Below, one piece after another: positions 1 through 10,853 of a stretch of DNA of 64,000 nucleotides. How positions within the stretch are numbered: the stretch's first letter is position 1; each line of letters begins with the position of its first letter. The notes under the pieces were generated by a model. It did not search any database. It worked only from the letters and a program-made list of their open reading frames with translations, and was not told the origin of the DNA. Made by a program: the position numbers and the translations under genes. Origin of the DNA: Smittium culicis (Eukaryota; Kickxellomycota; Harpellomycetes; Harpellales; Legeriomycetaceae); assembly GCA_001970855.1 (NCBI GenBank), contig LSSN01001147.1, positions 1 through 64,000 of the forward strand, read 5' to 3'.

Positions 1-40
1 CGGTTGACTTTTTCCAAAATACAAAAATTGTCCAACCAAA
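1..40 (+). repeat. Partial left end of the TTAA/CCCTTT small transposon
   Basis: The first 40 bases resemble the left sub-terminal part of the family described at 62100-62297: a GGTTGACTTTTT-like block followed by a TTGTCCAACC-like block. The copy is cut by the window edge and is diverged, so the call is tentative. Confidence 0.35.
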
Positions 41-1086
41 TGACAAAGTTTTAAAATTAATAAAGAGATTATTTAAAAACAATGTACTTTTATGAACACG
101 GAGTTACAGTTTATGGAATTTCATATTTAACTTATTTGCAATAAAATAAAATTGGCATTATTTTTAGCAAATAATAACTTATATATGAAATAAATTTATA
201 GAAAAATTAAGACGTCTATCAAGACCTATCAATCATATTTTAATAACTAAAATTTTTGGCCGAATTATTATAGTCTACAACAAAATGCTTTTTTCATTGA
301 GGATATCCCATAAAATGATAATAATCAATTGAATGTTAGCTATTATACACTCAACAGAAATGGATTTTAATGAAATCTCCAAGTATGATCTTACCATAAG
401 TTTAAGAGTTTTGGCTTCATATAGGGTTAAACGGATTTCTTTAATAGATATATTTTTGTAGTTCTTAGCAAATTTTATACAGTCAAAATTTTTATAAATT
501 ATATATCAAGTATACTTTCCAATTTAAAATATAGGGCTAATAAAAAACAATACTTTTATTTATTTTAATGTATTTAACGCACTTGCTGTTCAGCTCTCGT
601 ATTAAAAAAAAGGGATTTCAGTTTCTTCAGCGGGAATATATTTAATATAGGGATAATGCTATAGGGACTTAGTAAGGATTTGTACTTTGGTATTTAACAA
701 TTGTTAATTGTTTTTTTGGTGCAATTAATAACTGTAAAATATGAATTAACTATTAAAATAGCAAAGCCTTTATTGCCATTGAGAATGTATGAAATATTTA
801 TGCAGTTTTTTTTTATATAAATAGTTATTTTCGCCTAATAGCTAAAGAAGTTTTATAAAATAAATACAATTTGCTTTATTCAAGAAAGATTTACAGTATA
901 GTGTAGTAGTATAAATACCAGAGACCCTTAAAATTTAGTTACATGGCATTAAAGCGCTTGAAATCCATTTGGGATTGGTATATTCATTAAAAAATCAATG
1001 ACTTTTCATACTGGCTGGGTATGCACTAATTACGAATACCTAAAATGAAATCGATACGTATAGTATTCTTTTCAAAATTAGCAATC

Positions 1087-1287
1087 TTAACTCATTCCAG
1101 TTCAATAATCTTTAAATAAATCGAATATTATGATTCGTTTATGGTTTAAAATCAAGTTTATTATTTGCTGCTTTTCAAATTAAATCAACAGTTATTATGA
1201 CCTCATATATAAAGTATTTTTATTGAACACAGTTAGTTGGCTATATTTGGTAGGACAAAAATAGCCTACCGTGATGGAAAGGGTTAA
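1087..1287 (-). mobile_element. Small TTAA/CCCTTT transposon copy, reverse orientation
   Basis: It starts with TTAACTCATTCCAG and ends with GGAAAGGGTTAA. The inner block reading TATTGAACACAGTTAG, then TGGCTATATTTGGTAG, matches the reverse complement of the left sub-terminal region of other copies. Length is about 200 bases. There is no coding capacity. Confidence 0.75.
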
Positions 1288-2643
1288 CAATGATTGCAAA
1301 CAAGTAATGCCAAAAATCTAAATTGTTATTCAATAGCTTTGATCTAGACAAGAGTCCAATAGGCAAGGCTTAAAGAACAGTAAGCGAATGGTTATTCAGC
1401 ATATAAGGCCAATATATTTATTGGCTCAATTCGATTCTAAGCTATTTTATTTGCTAATAATAATTGGTATGTGATAAAAGTGATACTATGAAATTTAGCT
1501 GAAGTTGGCAAATAGAAGCTTATAGAAAAATTTAAATTTGAGATCAAGTAAGGGTTAGAAAAGCAAAAGAATTTTTGTGTTTATATTTTAATGATACCAA
1601 ACCGCGAGAAAAAAAAACGTATAAATAGGCATAGGGATCACTGAATAGTTTATCTAAATAAAAATTATCCTCCGTCTCCAATCTTGTCAGCACCATGAAT
1701 ATTCCTTCTTAATGTAAGTTTCTATATTATAAATGAATTGACCCTAGTTTTTTTTTTCGGGTGTCATTAGTGATAATGGTTACTTCTTGTTATACAGCAT
1801 GATTTGGGGGTGTGCCAAAAGATTTTGTATGATGTTATACTTTAGTAAATAGGGACATCTGAACGCACTGAAATTTAGATAATTTACTTTGCAATGCAGA
1901 TAAAGCTATTTGGAATCTTTCTTATCTGACTAATCTTGAAATCACCTCCACTTTTTTATTCAGCTCTATTGACTTCAACCATTATCACCTAATTGATTAA
2001 TCTCCTTCATGCTATTAATTGATATCATATATTCGAATATTCCTAACGTCTTTTTTTTTTGATTCTAGGTACCCATCTGATTCCATGTTCCCTATATATT
2101 TTTAACCTTTGCATCTATATATTTCATTTTGTTTCAATAAATCTTAATTTTAAACAATTTGGGTTTCCTCTTTTTTTTTAATTTTTTTTTAAATCAGTCA
2201 TGCTTTGATTTAGTATTATAATTACTTAATTTGTTGTACTAGTTTGACTTGCTAGCTAGTTTCGTATTATTCAGCAGTAAAAGTTGACATTTCGCAATTT
2301 CTCACCATTCCTATTAATTTCACGAATATGTAAATGTGCTTGTTGAAAACGTAACTATTAAATAAATTGGCTAGTAAAGGATCGATGAGTATCTGTATAC
2401 ATTATATATGTCAAAAAATTTACAAAAATGAGTAATTTTTTTAGAGAAATATTTATATTTGCAACAATTCTAATAAGTCAACTTGAACATATGATGAGGT
2501 CATATGTTATTTAATTATGTGCAAGTAAAACCAATATATAGTATATATGAGAGCATAAAGCTAAATTAAAATACTAAATTTAATATAAAGTAACAGAGAA
2601 TTCATATTAATAAACTCCCTCAAATATTAACAGTTATACATTT

Positions 2644-5600
2644 TTAGCTGCTCTTATATGATCCAATCGCTATCCCTAAATTTCTAGTTGAAAACTTGAC
2701 TGATATAACCGATGTATTCACTGTACTCCATGATCTTAAAAGTCCCTCTGACGGTTTTTCCTTCTCACGGTTGCTATCATCTTTAAATTTGATAAGATCT
2801 TCCTCTTTCTTGACATTGCTAGCTACATCATTACCAGTGTTATCACCAGATTGCTTCAAGTTGTCGAGCGGGCGATTTCCATCTATACTTGGTCCGTTTC
2901 CCATGGTGTTATTTCCAGCTGCAAGGTTTCCAAAATACTTAGTTCTTGATATACTTGAATCCGAATTTTCTGTGTTGAGAGAATTCCTAAATTTACTTCG
3001 ATCGTTTCCAACATTTATTTTCCACGCTTTCACGCTACCATCTGCTGATCCTGATAAAAGTAAATTACTCTCGTGGTTAAAACATAGCGAATAAACAGGT
3101 TCATCATGCCCAAGAAACTCGTCCATAAGCTTCCCGCTCCCTAAATCCCATACCTTGATCATGTTCTCTGACTTGTTTAGCATCCTTTTCTTGTTCATTA
3201 ATGTGGACGCCGTTGCTGCAACTTTCCCATTTGGTGAAATACAAATGCTCGTTATCGGCCCACTATGCCCAGTAAACAATCGGACGCACTTTCCTCTCTG
3301 CACATCCCATAATCTAACTGTTCGATCGTCTGATCCTGTAAGTAAGTAGTTGCCGTTAGGATGGAACTTTACACAGCTCACATCCGATAAATGCCCCGCA
3401 AATATCCGCAGCGGATAGATGTGCTCGCAACTCCACAGTCTCGCCGTTTTGTCAAAGCTTGATGATGCAAAGTACAGGTTGATAGGACTAAATGTTACGT
3501 CCCAAACTGGATAGTTGTGGCCCCTGTAACTCACCAAATTCGAATAAGTATCCAAATTCCATAATCTCACTTTTTTTTTTATAAAAAAAAGATGTTACAT
3601 TAGTAATTTGTATGAGTAATAATTAATTGTAAAGACAAAGAACAAAATAAGTTGTTGAATTTTACCAGTTTTATCTTCTGACCCTGATATCATGAATTTG
3701 TTATCACTCGAAATATCTAAGCTATATACAGGCCCTGAATGTCCTATTAGCTTAATGTTGTCTTTGGTGGAATCCATTCTGATTTTATCCAAATCAGACT
3801 CTATTCAATTAATTAGATTTGCATTTTTAAAAAAAAGTTAGATAAGTAATTTTCACTAAAAAAAAAACTAAGCGCTTGATCTGAGTCTTAAATCACCTTC
3901 GCCTATTGTTGACAAGTTAAAATGGCTTTTAAATCCTCGTAGTGGTTCTTTTTTAACATTCCAAATCTTTATATATGATTCTGAAAATCCGCACGCCAAC
4001 AGTTCTAAATTATCTGAAATCGTTGAGCAGTTAAGTCTATAATAATATTTATTAAAAAAAATAAGTTTCAAAAAGTTAATCGCGCCTAAAGTGGAAGCAT
4101 TAATAATTAAATACAAACTAAGGATACAGAGAATCTATCTAAAAAATATTAATTATATTTACGTATCGTCGGTATTGTGTAGAGTAAACATGCAAATGGA
4201 TGGAAAGTTAGTTGAATCAATTTTAGCTTTGCAGCTTAAATCCTTTAGATTCTCAATTAGTTTAACAACGTCGCTTCCTTTACTGTAATATATTTTAAAA
4301 AATATTAACATAAACAAAAAGCCTTAAAAAATCAGAATAAAAGAAGTAAATTGGTGATTGGAAATATAAAATAGTTTAAAGCTGAATATTAACCAAAATT
4401 TAGCTTAATACTTACAATGGAGGTAGTGGGATATCTTGGGGCGAGGGAGAGTTTATATCAGTTTCTTTGATTTCTTCAAACACTTTTTGTAGCGCTTTAG
4501 GATTTGCTGGGTTAGTCGAGTCATTATCATCTGCGTTATCCTGGTTGAAAAATATTTAAATAAAAAAATTATAATAAAGATTATAAAAAAACATGTGAAA
4601 ACATTAATCGAAAAATTTAAACGCGATATAAGGGAAAATAAACACACAAGATGTAAAGATAAAAGTAGTAAGGAAAAAAAATAATAGAATGAATATAATA
4701 AAATAAGAAAGTATTAAATACCGGCTCTATGCTATTCTTATTTGGTATTGCATTGCTAAAGAATCGCTCCATTTGTTCAACTAATAATGGGTTTAAAGGT
4801 AGCTTTCCCAATTTTAATTGCTCATTATTGATCTGGCTTATTTCGCTCAAGTTTGAGCCTGTTAAGCCGACATCAATTTTGAAATTATCTGAATCAGGTA
4901 GCGATTTATTAATATAGATATTAAGGTGACTATTTATTATTTTAATAAATAGAATCAAGTTATTAGATTCAAGGAATATCAAAAGTAATTCGACTGCAGG
5001 TTGCTTCATATTAATCGAGTAACGAAAAGTTCTAAAATTCTTTGCAGTTTCATTGTCATTAACGTGATGTGGTTGAGTAATGAGGCTTAGTTGCTGAATT
5101 GCAATACTATATCTTTCAAGAAAGTGACCACTGAATCGATTATAAAATTCGAGAGCTATAGATTTTCGTTTAAACATGTATCGTATTAATTTTCAAAAGA
5201 ATAAATCAAAATTTTTAAAAATCAAATGAATCACATAAAAAGAAAAAGCGGTAATTAATAGATAAAAACGTTACCAAGTTCAACGAAATTTTCTGACATC
5301 AGATTAAGAAATGAATGAACAAATATAGGGTAAGAAATGACATAGAGCTCTTCCTGAAGAAATAGGAATATATATATATAACAGATTAGCATGTAAAATT
5401 AAAAAAAAAAAAGTTAAATTAGAAAATTACTTTGTAGATTTCTAAAGAATTATCGATCCATCTTGCTAATTTAGAGAAGCCAAGAGCGTAGTATTTAGAT
5501 CTTTGAGATTTTTTATTTTTAAACAGATCAACTATGTGGGTGACATCATTGCCTTCAACGGAAATATTCAATAGTTCTTTTGTAATTAATTCGTTTATCT

Positions 5601-6141
5601 TGATTTTCTTTTTCTTTATAGTTTTAGCTTCAGAATCGCTTAAATTTGAGTCAGATCTTTTTTCAGTAGCTTTTTTTAAAGATTCTAAAGATATTGTGTC
5701 TTCAGAACTATGTTGTGGATCGCTATCAGAAGCGGGTACATTTTTATGAGGATCTTTGGAGAGATCAACATAAACTTCGAATTTAGGCTGTTCATCGTCA
5801 GTTATCTCACCGTAATAATCAGAATCAGAAGAAGCGAGATTACTGAACTCATCATCGCCAGTTTTTTCAGCAATTTCGCTTTTGAAGTCTTCTGATTTTG
5901 AGGTGATTACCTTAGCTTCTTTTTTGAATATTTTCTCGGCATCCGTGTAACCTTTGGCTCTTAAATATTGTAAAACTAATCTATCTACTTGTTTATCGTT
6001 ACTTTTATCACTTGGCTTTTTGAAAAAAGGCGATGAAGTTTCGTTCAATTTACTCACAGCAACTTGAGGTTTTTCGCTCGATTTCGATGGAATGGGCACA
6101 GTATCTTGCAGCTTATCGGGTTTGTTTATCAATGGATCCAT
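2644..6141 (-). CDS. TAF5: TFIID/SAGA subunit TAF5 (LisH, NTD2 and WD40 repeats)
   Basis: TAF5 is a scaffold subunit of general transcription factor TFIID and, in fungi, of SAGA; it acts in the nucleus. My exon model is 6141-5431, 5353-5275, 5155-4722, 4540-4416, 4282-4163, 4036-3897, 3800-3666 and 3569-2644, giving one frame of 889 codons plus stop. Residues about 51-77 form a LisH motif (QVDRLVLQYLRAKGY). Residues about 215-400 match the TAF5 NTD2 helical domain, including ARWIDNSLEIYK. WD40 repeats fill the C-terminal half, with GHSGPVYSLDIS, SGSEDKTGRVRLW-type blades and GHDEPVYSLCF, ending in the TAF5-typical blade VISVKFSTRNLG. A low-complexity Asn/Ser/Lys insertion precedes the last blade. 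The start is the ATG two codons inside a longer open frame whose first codon is TTG. The donor at 3896 is GTGATT, weaker than the other introns, but it is the only one keeping phase. Yeast TAF5 is 798 residues, so length is compatible. Confidence 0.93.
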
Positions 6142-7917
6142 TTTCAAATAATGACAATTTTTTACAAATCAATCAAGCTGGCATTAAATTATTATTTAGA
6201 TGATACATCAAAAACAAAGCTCAAATTTTCGCGTTTTAGTCAATTTCTATACCAACAAATCATTAAACTTGAATAAGTGCTTTTAATTGATTTGCTAGAA
6301 GCCTGCTATTAATTAGAGACAGAATTACTCATTGGATATTACATACGATTTGGTGGAATTTCGATGACTATTCGTTAAGCTCTGTTTTATTCAATAAACC
6401 TCTATCAAACAGCCAATAGAGTTTATTTGCTCAGCATGTTTTGCAATTTAATACTAACACTTCTTACTCGCAGTTCATTTTTATTTGCATCGACAATTTG
6501 ACAGCGTTTATGATTGTGCCAACCATATACCATATTTAAAAAAAAACGCTTATTTAATACTTAATCTAACGCCTTTTGAAATTCAGCTAATTCACACATA
6601 TTGATAATGAGTTAACTATACTCACGGTTATTAGTGTTATAAAATTTCAACCGTTATGTTTGATGATATTTTATAAGCTCACTTTTCATATATATCACTA
6701 GAAGGAATTTTTTCTAGGAGCTGAGCTTCTAATAATTATTTCCTACCCATCACCTTTAGTTTTGCTTAAAAAGCCCAAGACAAAGCATTAGCGAATATAG
6801 CATCTCATATGGTCAATAGTTTTACCTAGCTCTATTAGCCTACGGATTTATCATGAATTTATTTTTTTCTATTAGCCTAAGAATTGCACATATATCAGAT
6901 ATTCATCAAAATTATAACCTCAAAAATTTAGTTGTATTATGCTATTCATTTGACTTTTTTTTATTTTTTAATATGGTTTAAAATAGAATAAAGAACATGA
7001 ATGACAGAAACTTTAAGGTATAGTCATTTCAGTCGAATTATTATTAAAAAAATCATTATATAATAATTTCTCCAGCAAATTTCATACAAATTTTCCATAA
7101 GAGAGTAAAATTTGGCGAATAATTAAAAAAATTTAATATTCGAAATTCAATTAAACGGTTCAAACTGTGATAGTTAGCTTTGTTAAAAATAGCCAAACCA
7201 CTGAATTTGAAAAAAAATTGCAATAAAATCTTATGTTTTGCCCTATTTATGGCTTGATTAAACATCAATCAATTTATCACTCGTACATTAATTTTGAAGG
7301 TTTTGTATTGTAGCGCACTACTGCCAAAAGTTATGATTTAAAACAATATTAATTCGCAGAATTAATAGATTTATTAAAGGGGTTTATATAAAGTGGTACC
7401 TTGATAATACACTAGCGAACCACAAGTGAAGAGCTATCACATCTTATTTTCTAACGTTGCTTGTTGAACCAACTAATTTATTTTGTTTAGATAAAATAGC
7501 AAGCAAAATAAACTAAAAATTCTAGATATGTATCTGCTTTATTAAATTGTGACAATAACTTGAAATAGTCAGGTATATTACAAAGATCGATATGTTATAA
7601 TAAATATAGCTATATTTCAAGTTGAAAGTAGCCGAATCAGCTAATAATTGAATAAAAGGTATTCTGCTCAGTATGTTTTTATAGTATTGTATAAATACAC
7701 GACTAGGAAAAGTATAGCTGTTATTTTATTTATTAAAAAAATATTTTAATACTTTTCGACTAGTTTTATTGTGACTCTTTATTTCGATAGAACAGAAAAG
7801 TCAGAATGACATTGTATAATATTTTATTAAGAACTGTAAATTTTTTTACAATTTATTTATATGATTGTCTTTACCAAGGTTTCATTTTATAGTATAAAGT
7901 ATTACAGTGTATATATA

Positions 7918-8112
7918 TTAACCCTTTCCCGCGCGGTAGACTATTCTTGGATGACCAAATATAGCCAACTGCGTTCAATGAAAATCGATTAATTCCGAGG
8001 CCTTAAGATATATTGGTATAATTCAAAATAAAAGCAAATAATAAAGAATCTTATAAATGACTATCGAATCAATATATTAATTTTTTTCAGATGTGTTGGA
8101 CGGGAAGGGTTA
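7918..8112 (+). mobile_element. Small TTAA/CCCTTT transposon copy, near complete
   Basis: The left end is TTAACCCTTTCCCG followed by a GCGGTAGACTATTCTTGG block; the right end is TTGGACGGGAAGGGTTA. Length is about 195 bases. Inner landmarks shared with other copies are TAGCCAACTGCGTTCAAT and ATTCCGAGGC. No coding capacity. The terminal inverted repeat is about 14 bases including TTAA. Confidence 0.85.
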
Positions 8113-8270
8113 GTAAAAAATTAATGGCCAATGAGTAGATAATTTACTTTTTTAGCAAATAAAAATTTTATAATGAAACTAAGAGATAGAAAAATCAAAT
8201 TGCCATTTCAATTCTGACAATAATACTAGCAAATGGTATTCAGGCCAATAACATTAAACTGCAACAAAGC

Positions 8271-8434
8271 GCTCTCTTCGTTCATTTTTTCCCCAAAGAG
8301 TTTAACTAGCATAAATTAAAAGTATACAAAAAACTAGTAAAAAATATTAAAAAATAATTATTCATCTGACCCCCCTCCGTCGCTCTGGCAGCCCCATTCA
8401 CACTGGGAATTGTTTCAAGGGCTCTCTTCGTTCA
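8271..8434 (-). mobile_element. LINE-3'-end-derived short insertion with exact 14-bp target duplications
   Basis: An element of about 136 bases (8285-8420) lies between two perfect copies of GCTCTCTTCGTTCA at 8271-8284 and 8421-8434. Read on the minus strand it begins CCTTGAAACAATTCCC, ends in an A-run, and is homologous over its length to the 3' tail of the LINE fragment at 58437-59107 and to the element at 62578-62757. Flanking duplications of this size with a 3' A-run are the hallmark of target-primed reverse transcription. It carries no coding frame. Confidence 0.85.
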
Positions 8435-8727
8435 GACTCCCTTATATGTTGTATTACTAGGTAGTTCATAATTTTTTCTAATTAAATTATTCTTATTATC
8501 ATTTGTGTTCATATCTAATATTTTGTTTTTTTAATTCCATTAGCAGATAATAAAATATGTTTTATATATTTCATCAAATTACCAAGACTATTATTATTAG
8601 TTACACGAATCAAGACAAAAAAATATCGCGCAAGAGTCCCTCTGAAATTAATTTCTGCACAAGTCATTATACGATATTAGACGGCTCTTAGTTTGACAAT
8701 AACTGGCGACTAGTTCCAATTAGGTTG

Positions 8728-8927
8728 TTAAACCCTTTCGCGAGCAATTGGCTTTTTTTTATCTGCCAAAATTATCCAATCAAACGATATAATAAAAAAT
8801 TGATATAAGATAATAATAAATTATTGTCTGGTATATTATGTATATCCAATTATAAATTAATATTTTATAGATTATCCAATTATGATTTTAAAATAGATTT
8901 AAAGCTGTTGGCCCCGGAAAGGGTTAA
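8728..8927 (+). mobile_element. Diverged small TTAA/CCCTTT transposon, abutting the next copy
   Basis: The left end is TTAAACCCTTTCGCGAGC and the right end is GGCCCCGGAAAGGGTTAA. The interior is more diverged than in other copies but keeps an ATTATCCAATCA-like block where the others have TAGCCAACT. Its terminal TTAA (8924-8927) is also the first TTAA of the following copy. Confidence 0.7.
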
Positions 8928-9315
8928 CCCTTTCGCGAGCGGTAAACTGTTTTTGGAATACAAAAAATAGCCAATTGTGTAAACTAATAAAAATATAATT
9001 CCGAGTCTAAATCATTTATTGATATGGAAGATTATTTTGAGGAGCAGAACTTTTCCTATAAAAAATTTCCTTAGCTTCAATATTTATTTCGCTAATATAT
9101 TCAACTTGAAAATATTATCAAATGGGTTAACTAGATTAGCCAATAATACCAAATAAATGCAACCATCAAATATATATCCTAGGAAATAAATGTTCCTTTC
9201 ACTATAAGAATCTCCCATTTATACTAGTAAATTTGCAATAATAAAATTGCTTATTAATCATAAACAAATCATTAAATCAACTTTTATAAAGATTATTGGA
9301 AGGGAAAGGTTTTAA
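8924..9315 (+). mobile_element. Small TTAA/CCCTTT transposon carrying an internal insertion
   Basis: The left end is TTAACCCTTTCGCGAGCGG with the GTAAACTGTTTTTGG block; the right end is ATTGGAAGGGAAAGG followed by TTTTAA. At about 390 bases it is twice the usual length. The extra sequence lies roughly between 9030 and 9230, after the CATTTATTGATATGG landmark and before ATCATAAACAAATCATT. Confidence 0.65.
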
Positions 9316-10658
9316 TAATGAGCGCCCAAGATTTACCCGCTTTCTAAAAAATAATACCAAAATTTGGCATGATCAATTAGTAAACTTCAAAAAATTATTC
9401 TAGCTATTATCAAATAGTATTCATAAATAAAATGACTTGCAAATAGCGGTTAATGAATGTTTATGGAGTATTTCCATCGAGTGGTTGTACCTCGCAATGA
9501 ATTATTTGAAATTTTCTAATAGAATCTGAGGATTTGAATAATACTATAAAAAATTTTTTGCTATAATAGAACAACCTACTTTTGTAGCCTATCATTAGTC
9601 TAAACTGTTACGCAAGCATATATAATTACTAGAATCAAAAGATAAAGTATTACTACTCAGATAAATGATTTTAACCGAAAATCTCATAATACTTGTATTA
9701 TAGGCTAAAAATACAAATCGAAAACTAGTGCATATCTCTTTGAAAGCTCAAATCCAAAAAATTCTACATAACTTAATCCATGCTTGATATTTAGCCTTAC
9801 GTATCTTTATAATTCCAAAAAATATATATGTAATTCCAGTTAATTTCAAATACAATTCTTATACTAATTTTTATTTAGAAAATGTCAATTGCAAATATGC
9901 TACAATGACTATTTCAATGCTGAATCATTCATGTATATTTTATTTTTTTTATAATCGAAAATTTTAAAATATTATTTTTCTAAACTATTATAACTTGCTA
10001 AATATATCGTAATGGCCTTCTAAAGCTCTTAATCTGGAATAGTTCTTTCGTAAAATTATAATCCAAATAGCTGATAGGATTTATCTCCTCATTGTGACTA
10101 CAATCTATGAAATAGATATAGTCATTACTTATTAATGGATGGCTTTTTTGAATAAATTCACTAGTCATTTCAAGAGAGTTATTTTATTTTACGTTTACCA
10201 TCTACATCTAATATAAATATCTATAAAACAGCGTTAAAGAGTCATATATTTTATGAAAAATATTCAAGTTTTAGCACTATTAAAGCTATCAAATATATAT
10301 CGCAATCTTATTATACTTAGAATAAATAATATATTATAATATATGTCGTACTCAAAATATAAATAACGAGATTTATAAAAAAGGAAAAATTTAAAAGCTT
10401 CGATTTTATTTTTTTGATACAGTAACTAACTATTTCCAAATTTAAAAATATTAGTAGTAAAACGATTTTTTTACTAAAATTTGAATCTGTTAATTCCAGT
10501 TAGCGATATGTAAGTGTTAGATCATCCAATATATTTAATTGAATTTTTAAACTTAGGCTAAGTGAACAGACATAATTGAGTAGATAAAAAATTAATAGAG
10601 TATGTTCTATGTCACAAAAAAACCTTTCAAATATTTCAAAAAGGAGTTTTTTTTTTGT

Positions 10659-10853
10659 TTAATCTTTTCACGGGCGATATAATGAAATTGATCTACGAAA
10701 TATAGCAAATTAGATTCAATAAAAATAATACAATTCCGAGAATCAATCATTTATTGGTATATGTTTGAATAGTTGCAAATAATAAGTATGTTTTTAAATC
10801 AAAAATGAGTCAACAGATTGATTTTTTTAAAGTTTTGAACGAGAAAGGGCAAA
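10659..10853 (+). mobile_element. Small TTAA/CCCTTT transposon copy
   Basis: The left end is TTAATCTTTTCACGGGCG and the right end is TTGAACGAGAAAGGGC. Inner landmarks include AATATAGCAAATTAGATTCA and AATTCCGAG. Length is about 195 bases; the right terminus has decayed and its TTAA is lost. No coding capacity. Confidence 0.7.

Larger units (their letters stand above)
1..2643. other. Gene-free AT-rich flank
   Basis: No open frame of useful length and no family similarity were seen on either strand. The stretch is almost pure A+T with homopolymer runs. It holds one complete small transposon at 1087-1287 and, at the very left edge, what looks like the left end of another copy. Its right end is the 3' flank of the minus-strand TAF5 gene. 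Confidence 0.6.
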
